Assembly: GCF_002924365.1 (NCBI RefSeq)
Contig: NZ_PQWB01000029.1
Coordinates: forward strand, 1 to 64,000
Source: Chromobacterium alticapitis
GTDB lineage: Bacteria > Pseudomonadota > Gammaproteobacteria > Burkholderiales > Chromobacteriaceae
Direction: 5' to 3'
DNA: 64,000 nucleotides
Both the position numbers and the translations under genes were made by a program. Below are positions 29,286 through 38,234 of the stretch, in pieces. A model generated the notes under the pieces. That model did no database searches. It had not been told where the DNA came from and saw nothing but the letters and a program-made list of their open reading frames with translations. Each line of letters opens with the position of its first letter. Position 1 is the stretch's first letter.

Positions 29286-30086
29286 TCACGACTTGACGGA
29301 AGAAATCACCCCCTCACTAGGAGAACTTGGCGTTGCACTATAAAAACGCTTCGGCATCCGGCCGGCCAGATAGGCGGCGCGGCCAGCTTCCACGGCCAGT
29401 TTCATTGCGCGCGCCATCAACACCGGATTGCGCGCGCCGGCGATCGCTGTGTTCATCAGCACGCCGTCGCAGCCCAGCTCCATCGCGACCGCCGCGTCGG
29501 ACGCGGTGCCGACGCCGGCGTCCACGATCACGGGGACCTTGGACTGCTCGATAATCAATTGCAGATTCCACGGATTCAGGATGCCCATGCCGGAGCCGAT
29601 CAGGCTGGCCAGCGGCATGATCGCGCAGCAGCCGATTTGCTCCAGCTCGCGCGCGACGATGGGATCGTCCGAGGTGTAGACCAAGACATCGAAACCTTCC
29701 GCCACCAGCACTTCCGCGGCCTTCAGCGTTTCTCTGACATTGGGATACAGATTATTGGGATCGCCCAGCACCTCCAGCTTCACGAAGCGGTGGTCGTCCA
29801 GCAGCTCGCGCGCCAGACGCAGGGTGCGGATCGCATCCTCGGCGGAGTAGCACCCCGCCGTATTGGGCAGCAGGTTATACCGGCTTTTCGGCAAAAAGTC
29901 CAGCAAATTCGGCTCGTTAGGATTCTGACCCAGGTTCACCCGGCGAATCGCCGCGGTGACGATCTCAGTGCCGGACGCCTCCAGCGCCTCCGCCGTTTGC
30001 TCGAAACTGCTGTACTTGCCCGTCCCCACCAGCAAACGAGAACTGAACGTCTTGCCGGCTATCACCAGTTGATCGCTCACCTGCAC
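29286..30086 (-). CDS. thiG: Thiazole synthase
   Basis: A 266-residue TIM-barrel enzyme that forms the thiazole phosphate of thiamine from DXP, dehydroglycine and ThiS thiocarboxylate. [12 protein letters not shown] at the N-terminus and VKLEVLGD carry the conserved residues, including the Schiff-base lysine region. [28 protein letters not shown] is the phosphate-binding end. It follows thiS by 44 bases. No thiamine riboswitch is visible, since the pair is joined to spoT upstream. The last codons ([17 protein letters not shown]) are longer than average. Confidence 0.95.
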   Translation of the reverse strand: MQVSDQLVIAGKTFSSRLLVGTGKYSSFEQTAEALEASGTEIVTAAIRRVNLGQNPNEPNLLDFLPKSRYNLLPNTAGCYSAEDAIRTLRLARELLDDHRFVKLEVLGDPNNLYPNVRETLKAAEVLVAEGFDVLVYTSDDPIVARELEQIGCCAIMPLASLIGSGMGILNPWNLQLIIEQSKVPVIVDAGVGTASDAAVAMELGCDGVLMNTAIAGARNPVLMARAMKLAVEAGRAAYLAGRMPKRFYSATPSSPSEGVISSVKS

Positions 30087-30130
30087 ACCCCTTCCCTATC
30101 CGTTGACACAGCACGGCCAGCGCGGACGGC

Positions 30131-30340
30131 TTAGCCGCCCCCCACAGCCACCACGATTTCCAGCACGTCGCCGTCCGCCAGCCGCGCCTCGGCATGGAGG
30201 CTGCGCGGCACGATATCGCCGTTGCGCTCGATGGCGATGCGCTTGCCGGCCAGACCCAGCTCGACCACCAGATCGGCAAAGGTGACGACGCCGGCGAAGC
30301 TGCGCGCCTCGCCGTTGATGCTCAGATTCAATTGACTCAT
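30131..30340 (-). CDS. thiS: Sulfur carrier protein ThiS
   Basis: A 69-residue ubiquitin-fold protein ending VAVGGG, the Gly-Gly tail that is adenylated and converted to the thiocarboxylate sulfur donor for ThiG. Its ATG overlaps the spoT stop (ATGA at 30337-30340), so it appears translationally coupled to the stringent-response gene. Confidence 0.92.
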   Translation of the reverse strand: MSQLNLSINGEARSFAGVVTFADLVVELGLAGKRIAIERNGDIVPRSLHAEARLADGDVLEIVVAVGGG

Positions 30341-32493
30341 TTTCTCTCCACGCGCTGCACCACCGCCAGTTGGCGGACGGCCGCGAGCACGCGCTCCAGG
30401 TGCTCCACGCCCTCCACCTGCAGTCGGAAGTGGATATTGAACAGGCCGTCTCCGTCGCGGCTGCTGTCCTGGGTGTCGGCGCTTTCGATATTGGCCGAGG
30501 CCTGCGAGATGGCGGTGGCGATGTCGGCCAGCGCGCCGCGCTCATTGCGCGACAGCACGCCGACGGTGACGCCGAACATCCGGTCCCGCTGCGCCTCCCA
30601 GTTCACTTCCAGCAGCTTGTCGTGATCGGCGCGCCGCGCGTTCGGACAATCCACGCGATGGATGACCAGGCCCTGGCCCTTGGTAATTACGCCCAGAATG
30701 TCGTCGCCGGGCAGCGGATGGCAGCAACTGGACAGCTGCACCATGCCCGCCTCGTTGCCGCGTATGGTGATGGGACCGACGCGCACGCCCTCGCCCAGGC
30801 GCTCGCCGGCCAATTCCAGCATGCGGCGCGCCACCACGATGGGCAGCAGCTTGCCGGCGCCGATTTCAGCCAGAACGTCGTCGAAACCGTTCATTTTCTC
30901 GCCATAGGCGGCGAAGTATTCAACGCGCAGCTCCTCGCTGACCGCCAACGGCGTGGTCGCCAGCGCGCCCACCGCCTGCCGCAGCAGCTTCTCGCCCAGC
31001 GAGACGGCCTCTTCCCGCTGCAGGCTCTTCAGGTAATTGCGAATGCCGGAGCGGGCGCGGCCGCTCTGCACGAAGGCCAGCCAGGACGGATTGGGCTTGG
31101 CCTGGGTGGAGGTGATGATCTCCACCGTGTCGCCGTTGCGCAGCGCGGTGCGCAATGGCACCAGCGCGTGATTGACGCGCGCGGCGATGCAACGGTGGCC
31201 GACATCGGTATGCACGGCATAAGCGAAGTCCACCGGCGTGGAGCCCTGCGGCAACACCATGATCTTGCCCTTGGGCGTGAACACGTAGACTTCGTCCGGG
31301 AACAGATCGATCTTGATATGCTCGAGGAACTCGACGGCGTCGTCGCTCTCCTCCTGCATGTCCAACAGCTTCTGCAGCCATTGGTGCGTGCGCTGCTGCG
31401 CCGTATTGACGCCCTCGCCGCTCTTGTACATCCAGTGCGAAGCCACGCCCGCCTCGGCCACGTTATGCATTTCGCGGGTGCGGATCTGCATTTCCACCGG
31501 CGTGCCGTAAGGGCCGAACAGCGTGGTATGCAGGCTTTGGTAGCCATTGCCCTTGGGAATGGCGATGTAATCCTTGAATTTGCCGGGAATCGGCTTGTAC
31601 AGGCTATGCAAGGCGCCCAGCGCCAGGTAGCAGGCCGGAACGTCGTTGACCACGACGCGGAAGCCGTAGATGTCCAGCACCTCAGAGAAGGAAAGGTGCT
31701 TCTCCTGCATCTTCTTGTAGATGCTGTAGAGGTTTTTCTCGCGGCCCTTGATGGTCGCCTCGATATTGCTTTGCACCAGCCGCTGGCTGACAGCCAGCAG
31801 AATCTTGTTGACCACTTCGCGGCGGTTGCCGCGCGCGGCGCGCACCGCCTTGGACAGCACGCTGTAACGGTGCGGGTGCAGATGCTTGAACGCCAGATCC
31901 TGCAGCTCGCGGTAGACCTTGTTCAGGCCGATGCGGTTGGCGATGGGCGCGTAGATTTCCAGCGTTTCCAGCGCGATGCGGCGGCGCTTGTCCTCGCGCA
32001 TCGAGTCCAGCGTGCGCATATTGTGCAGCCGGTCCGCCAGCTTGACGATGATGACGCGGATGTCGCGCGCCATCGCCAGCACCATCTTGCGGAAGCTCTC
32101 GGCCTGAGCGGCCTCTTTGGTCTGGTATTCCAGACGCTCCAGCTTGGACAGGCCATCCACCAGATCGGCGACGATCTTGCCGAACTTCTCGATCAGCGTC
32201 GGCTTGGTGACGCCGGTGTCTTCCAGCACGTCATGCAGCAGCGCCGCGGCCAGGCCCTGCACATCCAGCCGCCAGTCGGTGAGCATGGTCGCCACCGCCA
32301 GCGGATGGGTGATGTAGGGCTCGCCGCTCTTGCGGGTCTGCCCCTCATGCGCCTCGCGGCTGACCGCGAAAGCCTGCCTGAGCAGCGCGACGTCTTCCGG
32401 CTTGAGGTAGCGCGCGGCGTTTCCGAAGAAAACCGCCGCTTCGGACTCGATCAGGGCGTCGTAGTCTATGCCTGTCTCAATGCCGCTGGCCAT
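30337..32493 (-). CDS. spoT: Bifunctional (p)ppGpp synthetase/hydrolase SpoT
   Basis: A 718-residue long RSH protein. The N-terminal hydrolase domain has an intact ALLHDVLEDT (His-Asp and Glu-Asp) and KLADRLHNMRT, so hydrolysis should be active, unlike RelA. The synthetase domain contains DIYGFRVVVNDVPACYLALGALHSLY and GYQSLHTTLFGP. The TGS domain (VYVFTPKGKIMVLPQGSTPVDFAYAVHTDVGHRC) and a C-terminal ACT domain follow. It is in the conserved gmk-rpoZ-spoT cluster, here extended by thiS and thiG. Confidence 0.95.
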   Translation of the reverse strand: MASGIETGIDYDALIESEAAVFFGNAARYLKPEDVALLRQAFAVSREAHEGQTRKSGEPYITHPLAVATMLTDWRLDVQGLAAALLHDVLEDTGVTKPTLIEKFGKIVADLVDGLSKLERLEYQTKEAAQAESFRKMVLAMARDIRVIIVKLADRLHNMRTLDSMREDKRRRIALETLEIYAPIANRIGLNKVYRELQDLAFKHLHPHRYSVLSKAVRAARGNRREVVNKILLAVSQRLVQSNIEATIKGREKNLYSIYKKMQEKHLSFSEVLDIYGFRVVVNDVPACYLALGALHSLYKPIPGKFKDYIAIPKGNGYQSLHTTLFGPYGTPVEMQIRTREMHNVAEAGVASHWMYKSGEGVNTAQQRTHQWLQKLLDMQEESDDAVEFLEHIKIDLFPDEVYVFTPKGKIMVLPQGSTPVDFAYAVHTDVGHRCIAARVNHALVPLRTALRNGDTVEIITSTQAKPNPSWLAFVQSGRARSGIRNYLKSLQREEAVSLGEKLLRQAVGALATTPLAVSEELRVEYFAAYGEKMNGFDDVLAEIGAGKLLPIVVARRMLELAGERLGEGVRVGPITIRGNEAGMVQLSSCCHPLPGDDILGVITKGQGLVIHRVDCPNARRADHDKLLEVNWEAQRDRMFGVTVGVLSRNERGALADIATAISQASANIESADTQDSSRDGDGLFNIHFRLQVEGVEHLERVLAAVRQLAVVQRVERK

Positions 32494-32512
32494 CGTCCGC
32501 TCCGTAACGCTA

Positions 32513-32719
32513 TCAGGCCTTGCCGCGGTTCAGGATTTCCTTGCCGACATGGCCGGCGGCGATTTCACGCAAGGCGACCACGGTCGGTTTATGGCGGCCC
32601 GGCTCGACAAAGGCGCTGGCGCCGGAAGCCACCTGGCGCGCGCGGTAGGCGGCGGCCAAGGTCAGGTCAAAACGGTTCTGGATGCGATCCAGGCAGTCGT
32701 CAACGGTAATACGGGCCAT
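32513..32719 (-). CDS. rpoZ: RNA polymerase omega subunit
   Basis: A 68-residue protein starting [30 protein letters not shown], diagnostic of omega, which helps assemble core polymerase and forms part of a ppGpp site in proteobacteria. It lies between gmk and spoT, 19 bases before spoT. Confidence 0.96.
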   Translation of the reverse strand: MARITVDDCLDRIQNRFDLTLAAAYRARQVASGASAFVEPGRHKPTVVALREIAAGHVGKEILNRGKA

Positions 32720-32802
32720 GGTTTTTTCTCAGCTAAATGACGGTTACAGGATTCACTATATCGATTTTCGCGCCGCCAGGCATCGGCCTGACAGCACAAT
32801 TT

Positions 32803-33435
32803 TCACTTCGCGGCGGCCGTACCCATGCGGCGGAGCATCTCGGCCAGACGGCGGCACTGCGGCGCGCTCTTCAGGCGCTGGGCGCGGACGATGCTGATCA
32901 GGTCCAGCCTCGCGCGCTCGAAATCGTCGTTGACCACGATGTAGTCGTACTCGGCGATCTTGTCGATCTCGGCGCGCGCCGAGGCCAGACGGCGCAGGAT
33001 GACTTCTTCCGTATCCGTGTCGCGGCCGCGCAGGCGACGCTCCAGCTCCTCGATGGACGGCGGCGCGATGAAGATGCCGATGGCGTCCGGAAACACCTTG
33101 CGCACCTGCTCCGCGCCCTGCCAATCGATTTCCAGCAGGATGTCCTGGCCGACCGCCAGCCGGCCGCGTATCCACGGCGCGCTGGTGCCGTAGCAATTGC
33201 CGTAGACTTCGGCCCATTCCAGGAAATCGCCGCGCGCGATCATGGCATCGAAGACCGAACGATCCACAAAGTGGTAGTGCTGGCCGTCGATTTCGCCCTT
33301 GCGCGCCTGGCGCGTGCTATACGAAATGGACAGCTCCACGCTGGGCTCCGCCTGCAGCAACGCCGCCACCAGCGAGGTCTTGCCGGCGCCGGACGGCGCC
33401 ACCACGATGTAAATGTTACCGATGGGCTGGTCCAT
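32803..33435 (-). CDS. gmk: Guanylate kinase
   Basis: A 210-residue nucleotide kinase converting GMP to GDP. The P-loop APSGAGKTSL is near residue 12, and the GMP-binding block SISYSTRQARKGEIDGQHYHFVD follows. The start MDQPIGN at 33435 fits family length; an ATG three codons earlier is possible. It heads the gmk-rpoZ-spoT-thiS-thiG series, so guanine nucleotide supply, polymerase and alarmone metabolism share a transcript. Confidence 0.95.
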   Translation of the reverse strand: MDQPIGNIYIVVAPSGAGKTSLVAALLQAEPSVELSISYSTRQARKGEIDGQHYHFVDRSVFDAMIARGDFLEWAEVYGNCYGTSAPWIRGRLAVGQDILLEIDWQGAEQVRKVFPDAIGIFIAPPSIEELERRLRGRDTDTEEVILRRLASARAEIDKIAEYDYIVVNDDFERARLDLISIVRAQRLKSAPQCRRLAEMLRRMGTAAAK

Positions 33436-33467
33436 GATCCACAAGCTTTGCCAAAGAGTAATTTTTC

Positions 33468-33497
33468 AGGATAGCACAGCAGGATGCAAGTTGTTAA
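33468..33497 (-). promoter_or_regulatory. Promoter of the gmk operon
   Basis: On the minus strand TTAACA (33497-33492) and TATCCT (33473-33468) are separated by 18 bases, about 33 bases before gmk. Confidence 0.45.
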
Positions 33498-33600
33498 GCG
33501 AAGACATATTTTCACATCAAGATTTAGGTGTTTGAGCCCCCTAGCGCAGATAATGCGCCGTTTTCGTTTTGACGCAATACACACCTTGGAGTCGCGCCGA

Positions 33601-34899
33601 ATGCAACTGCTGGAAAGCTTGTTCAAGCTGAAAGAACACGGCACCACAGTCCGGACCGAAGTCATCGCCGGATTCACCACCTTCCTGACCATGGCCTATA
33701 TCGTGCTGGTCAACCCGCTTATCCTGTCCTCCACCGGCATGGACCTGAACGCGGTCTTCGTCGCCACCTGCCTGGCCGCCGCGCTGGGCACCGCCATCAT
33801 GGGCCTGGTGGCCAATTACCCGATCGCGCTGGCGCCGGGCATGGGACTGAACGCCTACTTCACCTTCAGCGTGGTCAAGGGCATGGGCCTGTCCTGGGAA
33901 ACCGCGCTGGGCGCCGTGTTCATCTCCGGCATCGTGTTCCTGGCCGTCAGCCTGTTCAAGGTTCGGGAAGCCATCGTCAACGCCATTCCGCAGTCGCTGA
34001 AGTTCGCCATCTCGGCCGGCGTCGGCATGTTCCTGGCCATCATCGCGCTGAAGAACGCCGGCGTGATCGCCGCGCATCCGGCCACCTACCTGACGCTGGG
34101 CGACATCCACAACCCCACCACCTTGCTGGCGATTCTAGGCTTCTTCCTGATCGTGGCGCTGGAATACCGCAAGGTGCCGGGCTCCATCATCATCGGCATC
34201 CTGGTGGTGACCGTGCTGTCCATCACGATGGGCCTGTCGCCGTTCAAGGGCATCGTCGCCCCGGTGCCGAGCATGGCGCCCACCTTCATGGCCATGGACA
34301 TCAAGGGCGCGCTGCACGCCGGCCTGATCGGCGTGATCTTCGTGTTTTTCTTTGTCGATCTGTTCGACACCACCGGCACGCTGGTGGGCGTGTCGCACCG
34401 CGCGGGCCTGCTGGACAAGGACGGCAAGCTGCCGCGCCTGAAGCGCGCGCTGATGGCGGACTCCATCGCCATCACCGCCGGCGCCGTGATGGGCACCTCG
34501 TCCACCACCGCCTACATCGAATCGGCCGCCGGCACCGCCGTGGGCGGCCGCACCGGCCTGACCGCCGTGGTGGTGGCCCTGCTGTTCCTGGCCGCGCTGT
34601 GGCTGTCGCCGCTAGCCGCCACCGTGCCCGCCTATGCCACGGCGCCGGCGCTGTGCTACGTCGCCGTGCTGATGGCGCGCGGCCTGGCCGAGATCGAATG
34701 GAACGACCTGACCGAGTCCGCCCCGGCGGTGATAACCGCGCTGGCCATGCCATTCACCTTCTCCATCGCCGACGGCATCGCCTTCGGCTTCATCAGCTAC
34801 GCCGTGATCAAGATCCTGGCCGGCCGCTTCGCCGACCTGAAGCCGGCCGTGCTGGTGATCGCCGCGCTGTGGGTGTTCAAACTGGCGTTCTTCGCCTAA
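33601..34899 (+). CDS. NCS2 family purine permease (AzgA/PbuG type)
   Basis: A 432-residue transporter with about twelve to fourteen membrane segments. It begins MQLLESLFKLKEHGTTVRTEVIAGFTTFLTMAYIVLVNPLIL, typical of AzgA-like adenine/guanine/hypoxanthine permeases, and has FVDLFDTTGTLVGVSHRAGLLD and GTSSTTAYIESAAGTAVGGRTGL, the substrate-site blocks. GGAG lies nine bases before the ATG. It is followed after a terminator by apt, fitting purine uptake and salvage. Confidence 0.92.
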   Translation: MQLLESLFKLKEHGTTVRTEVIAGFTTFLTMAYIVLVNPLILSSTGMDLNAVFVATCLAAALGTAIMGLVANYPIALAPGMGLNAYFTFSVVKGMGLSWETALGAVFISGIVFLAVSLFKVREAIVNAIPQSLKFAISAGVGMFLAIIALKNAGVIAAHPATYLTLGDIHNPTTLLAILGFFLIVALEYRKVPGSIIIGILVVTVLSITMGLSPFKGIVAPVPSMAPTFMAMDIKGALHAGLIGVIFVFFFVDLFDTTGTLVGVSHRAGLLDKDGKLPRLKRALMADSIAITAGAVMGTSSTTAYIESAAGTAVGGRTGLTAVVVALLFLAALWLSPLAATVPAYATAPALCYVAVLMARGLAEIEWNDLTESAPAVITALAMPFTFSIADGIAFGFISYAVIKILAGRFADLKPAVLVIAALWVFKLAFFA

Positions 34900-34925
34900 A
34901 AGCACAATAATCGGTTTGCAAATCT

Positions 34926-34954
34926 GGCCTGCCGCCTTTGCGGCAGGCCTTTTT
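34926..34954 (+). terminator. Terminator of the purine permease gene
   Basis: GGCCTGCCGC (34926-34935) and GCGGCAGGCC (34940-34949) form a perfect 10-bp stem with a CTTT loop, followed by TTTTT. Confidence 0.9.
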
Positions 34955-35013
34955 GTTGAGCGCCACCCGTCGGCAAACCACGCAGTCTCTTGATTTCGAA
35001 GTACAATAGCGCT

Positions 35014-35571
35014 ATGGAAAACCTCAGCAATCTCGACTACTCCAGCTACCTGAAGGGCTGGATTCGCACCGTACCGAACTGGCCGCAGCAAGGCGTGATG
35101 TTCCGCGACATCACCCCGCTGCTACAGAACCCCAAGACCTTCCGCATGCTGATCGACATCTACGTCCATCGCTACATGACGGAAAAAGTGGACCTGGTGG
35201 CAGGCCTGGACGCGCGCGGCTTCATCATCGGCTCGGTGCTGGCCTACGAGCTGAACGTGGGTTTCGTGCCCATCCGCAAGAAGGGCAAGCTGCCCTTCAC
35301 CACGGTGGAAGAGGAATACGAGCTGGAATACGGCAACGCGGCAGTGGAAATGCACACCGACGCCTGCAAGCCGGGCGACCGCGTGATCCTGATCGACGAT
35401 CTGGTGGCCACCGGCGGCACCATGATGGCCGGCTACAAGCTGCTCAAGCGCATGGGCGCCGACGTGCTGGAAGCCGCGGCCATCATCGAGCTGCCGGAAC
35501 TGGGCGGCGGCCAGCTGGTCCGCAACGGCGGCCTGGACCTGTTCACCGTCTGCAGCTACAAGGGCCACTGA
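35014..35571 (+). CDS. apt: Adenine phosphoribosyltransferase
   Basis: A 185-residue type I phosphoribosyltransferase converting adenine and PRPP to AMP. The PRPP loop [14 protein letters not shown] is intact and [16 protein letters not shown] precedes it. [13 protein letters not shown] is the flexible loop. The ATG at 35014 has no clear Shine-Dalgarno; a TTG at 34990 in the same frame is the alternative. It ends in a bidirectional terminator. Confidence 0.95.
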   Translation: MENLSNLDYSSYLKGWIRTVPNWPQQGVMFRDITPLLQNPKTFRMLIDIYVHRYMTEKVDLVAGLDARGFIIGSVLAYELNVGFVPIRKKGKLPFTTVEEEYELEYGNAAVEMHTDACKPGDRVILIDDLVATGGTMMAGYKLLKRMGADVLEAAAIIELPELGGGQLVRNGGLDLFTVCSYKGH

Positions 35572-35584
35572 GCCCGCCCCGACG

Positions 35585-35610
35585 AAAAAGGAGCCGACCG
35601 GCTCCTTTTT
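35585..35610. terminator. Bidirectional terminator between apt and the S41 peptidase
   Basis: AAAAAGGAGCCG (35585-35596) and CGGCTCCTTTTT (35599-35610) form a perfect 12-bp inverted repeat with T-runs in both directions. Confidence 0.9.
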
Positions 35611-35620
35611 CATTTCCGCC

Positions 35621-37045
35621 TCACCCCATTCGCTGTAATACCCAAGCCTGCAAGGCTTCGGTATCGTCGATGTCGCCATCGTAATGCGCGTCGGGCAGAT
35701 ACGGTTGATTGCTGCCGCGCTGGCGGTGACGTATCACCTTCATCGGCAGGTGCAACACGCCAAGACCGGAAGGCAGCGGCTCGTTGGTCACATCCATATA
35801 CATGGTGTCGGCGTTGGTCATCTGCCCCAGCTGCACGCTGCCCGGAATCTGCTTCACCAGATCGGCGAACATCAGGCAGGAGCTGGCGCAGTCCGAACGC
35901 GTGATCAAGGCGACTCGAGGCTTGCCGCCAAACGTCCCCGACGCTTTTTCCGCGTCGACGTCGTCTTCACGCAACCACGCTCGCCCCTCCTTTCGCCCCT
36001 GCGACAACTGCGTTTGCAGCCTTTCCGCCCAGACGCGCATGGCGGCCGGCACGCCGGGATGGGCCAGCGCGATTTGCGGAAAACGCTCCGCCACTTCGCT
36101 AACCCGCCATTCCACATAAGAATCGCCATCCGCCCGCAGTTCCAGCCAGGCCGCATCGGCCTTGCCGTACAAGCCTTCCAGCAAATCCGTCGCATATTGG
36201 CTGCTGCCGCCGCGGTTGCCGCGAGTGTCCAGCACCACCAGCTTGGCCGCGCGCAAGGCCGGCATGCCGGCGATCACGTCCTGCATCTGCTGGATGCGCT
36301 CGCCCTGCGGCATGAAGTCCGCCGCCTGCACCCAGTAACGGCCGTCGCCCAGATCGCGGATTTCCGGTTTGAAGCTGGCCGGCTGCGGCAGGGGCGAACG
36401 GTCGAAACGGCGCACGCTCATCGCGTAATCCTTCTCGCTGCCGTCGGCCAAGCGGAAACGGCAGCTCGCCGGCAGGGGGCTCATGGCATGCAGCTGCGCC
36501 GACTGCATCGCCGCATAACACCCCATGTCCCAACGCTGGCCCTCCAATGGCTCGCGCCGGTCCAGATAGGGCATGACGTCTTGCCGCAGCACCGCTTCCG
36601 CCGGCTTGCCGTCGCAACCGAGCCATTGCGCGCCTTGCGGCGGCAGGGCCGTCGGCCAATCCTTGGCCGCCACATCCACCAGCCAACGCTCGCCTTGCGG
36701 CTTGGCCGTCCAGCCTTGCCATTGATAGAAGCGCATCTTGGGCGAGGCGCTGAGCACCACATGCACATCCTTGAACCCCACTAAATAGTATTGCAGCGGC
36801 CCCAAGACTTGTTCCTGGCTCTTGACCTCCCTAGTCAGCAGCAAGGCTTCGGCATAACCCCGCTCCAGCCAACGGCCAAAGTCCGGGTTTGCGCTGTCAA
36901 TGGCGCCGGGGTGCGCGTCGCGCAAGGTCTGATGCGCATACGCCAGTTGCTCGCGCGCCCGCTCCTGCCAATCCTCGCCCTGCGCCGATGCGGCGCCGGC
37001 CAGCACAGCCCCCAGCACGCCCAAACTTATGCTTATTTTTTTCAT
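35621..37045 (-). CDS. Secreted S41-family peptidase-like protein
   Basis: 474 residues from the ATG at 37045, which has GGAGGAG upstream, with signal peptide MKKISISLGVLGAVLAGAASA. The C-terminal half has the S41 (C-terminal processing peptidase) core: KLVVLDTRGNRGGSSQYATDLLEGLYG, then VALITRSDCASSCLMFADLVKQI, where the second Ser aligns with the nucleophile region, and GQMTNADTMYMDVT. No PDZ domain is obvious. It probably acts in the periplasm or outside the cell. It is separated from the upstream gene by a terminator. Confidence 0.8.
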   Translation of the reverse strand: MKKISISLGVLGAVLAGAASAQGEDWQERAREQLAYAHQTLRDAHPGAIDSANPDFGRWLERGYAEALLLTREVKSQEQVLGPLQYYLVGFKDVHVVLSASPKMRFYQWQGWTAKPQGERWLVDVAAKDWPTALPPQGAQWLGCDGKPAEAVLRQDVMPYLDRREPLEGQRWDMGCYAAMQSAQLHAMSPLPASCRFRLADGSEKDYAMSVRRFDRSPLPQPASFKPEIRDLGDGRYWVQAADFMPQGERIQQMQDVIAGMPALRAAKLVVLDTRGNRGGSSQYATDLLEGLYGKADAAWLELRADGDSYVEWRVSEVAERFPQIALAHPGVPAAMRVWAERLQTQLSQGRKEGRAWLREDDVDAEKASGTFGGKPRVALITRSDCASSCLMFADLVKQIPGSVQLGQMTNADTMYMDVTNEPLPSGLGVLHLPMKVIRHRQRGSNQPYLPDAHYDGDIDDTEALQAWVLQRMG

Positions 37046-37082
37046 CGCCTCCTCCAGTAATGACATTTGAATTTCAATAAAG

Positions 37083-37107
37083 CAAAAAGAACCCGGCTTT
37101 CGCCGGG
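37083..37107 (-). terminator. Terminator of the padR-HAAS operon
   Basis: CCCGGC (37092-37097) and GCCGGG (37102-37107) enclose TTTC. On the minus strand TTCTTTTTGCTTT follows. Confidence 0.65.
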
Positions 37108-37133
37108 CAAGGGACACGGAGTCATACCTCTAC

Positions 37134-37892
37134 TCAATCCTGATCCAGCGATACCTTCACCGCCTGGCCACTCACGCGCAGCTTCAAAGGCGCGCCCGGC
37201 GTATTGGCCCAGTCGCCATCCACCTTGCTGGCCTGGCCTTGCACTTGATAATCCAGCTTGGCCTGGCGGCTGGCTCGCAAATCGAGCTTCACCATCTGGC
37301 CGTGGGCTTCGACGCTGGCCGCCGGCTGCGCGCCCAGCAGCTTCAGCTTGGCCTTCACCGCCTGACCATCCAGCGCCACCGCGCGGCTCGCGCCCTCAAA
37401 CGCCAGATTCAACGCATCGCCCTTGGCCTTCAGCTCGTCCATGTCGCCACGCAACTCGCCCTTGACCGCGTTAGCCTCCAGCGCCACCGCCTTGTACTTG
37501 CCCTTCAAATCCATATCGAGCGCGTGGCCGCGCAGGCTGACGCGGTCGAACTGGCCGGACAGCTTGCCGTTCAGCGCCTGCAAATCGGCCGTCACCCGCT
37601 TTCCCGGCTTCACATTGCCCTTGATTACCAGGCCGCAGCGGTCGCTGGCCACCGCGCCCAAGTCGATCAGGAAGGTCAGCTCGCCGCCCTGGCGGTTCAC
37701 GCTCACCTTGCAATGCTGATCCGACCAGTTGCGCTTCTCCATATCCAGCTTGTACGGTTTGCCGGCATCGGCGCTGAGCTCCAGCGTCAACGCATCGCCG
37801 CGGAAATTCAAGCGGTCTATGCCCGCCGCGTCTTCGGCTTGGGCCGCCCCCGCCGCCAACAACAGGCAGCAGGCCATTTTGGCTGCGTGCAT
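37134..37892 (-). CDS. Secreted beta-repeat protein of unknown function
   Basis: 252 residues with a signal peptide ending AAGAAQA. The mature protein is a run of short repeats of about 22-24 residues of the form VxLRGHALDMDLKGKYKAVALEANAVKGEL, LKAKGDALNLAF, VALDGQAVKAKLKL and so on, suggesting a beta-solenoid or stacked strands. Two Cys (QHC, DRC) lie in the N-terminal third. The start at 37892 has GGGAG upstream; a GTG one codon earlier is possible. It is the last gene of the padR operon. I do not recognise a named family beyond a DUF4097-like look. Confidence 0.7.
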   Translation of the reverse strand: MHAAKMACCLLLAAGAAQAEDAAGIDRLNFRGDALTLELSADAGKPYKLDMEKRNWSDQHCKVSVNRQGGELTFLIDLGAVASDRCGLVIKGNVKPGKRVTADLQALNGKLSGQFDRVSLRGHALDMDLKGKYKAVALEANAVKGELRGDMDELKAKGDALNLAFEGASRAVALDGQAVKAKLKLLGAQPAASVEAHGQMVKLDLRASRQAKLDYQVQGQASKVDGDWANTPGAPLKLRVSGQAVKVSLDQD

Positions 37893-37911
37893 CACATGGT
37901 CTCCCTTGGTT

Positions 37912-38205
37912 TCAGTGCAAAAACATGCCGTACAGCGCCGCGCAAGCCGCGAAGGCGGAGAGGCAGCCGGCCGCGCGGATCGCCAATTGTTCCCGGCTGT
38001 GGCGCAGAATGCGGCGGCGAGCGAAGGCGGCGACGGCCATTTGCCGGGTCTCGGTCAGGATGGCCAGCAACTGGCTCTCGCTGGCGCGATCGGACGCCGC
38101 GTCGCGGATATAGCCGCGGTAGTCGTTGAGAATCTTGCGCAACTCGGTTTCCGGCAGCTCCACCAGGGTCAGTTGCAGTTGCTGCAGGCAGGCATCGTTC
38201 TTCAT
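37912..38205 (-). CDS. Small membrane protein with a HAAS-like N-terminus
   Basis: 97 residues. The N-terminus, LQQLQLTLVELPETELRKILNDYRGYIRDAASDRASESQLLA, resembles a shortened HAAS domain, like the gene just upstream. It is followed by a basic stretch and one hydrophobic segment (AAGCLSAFAACAALYGMFLH) at the extreme C-terminus, a tail-anchor layout. GGGAG precedes the ATG at 38205. It sits 29 bases after the larger HAAS gene and before the repeat-protein gene. Confidence 0.65.
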   Translation of the reverse strand: MKNDACLQQLQLTLVELPETELRKILNDYRGYIRDAASDRASESQLLAILTETRQMAVAAFARRRILRHSREQLAIRAAGCLSAFAACAALYGMFLH

Positions 38206-38234
38206 GATCGTCACTCCCGTTTCATGGGTCAGGT

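Noticed and set aside
30337-32493. RelA rather than SpoT
   Set aside because: The hydrolase residues (HD and ED in ALLHDVLEDT) are intact, and the gene sits with gmk and rpoZ, which marks SpoT.
30370-32709. A 779-codon open frame opposite spoT
   Set aside because: It is exactly antisense to a well-supported SpoT and rich in His, Gln, Ala and Val from GC-rich reverse codons, with no recognisable domain.
34995-35013. TACAAT just before apt as its promoter
   Set aside because: It lies only seven bases before the ATG and would give an essentially leaderless mRNA, with no matching -35; not enough to call.
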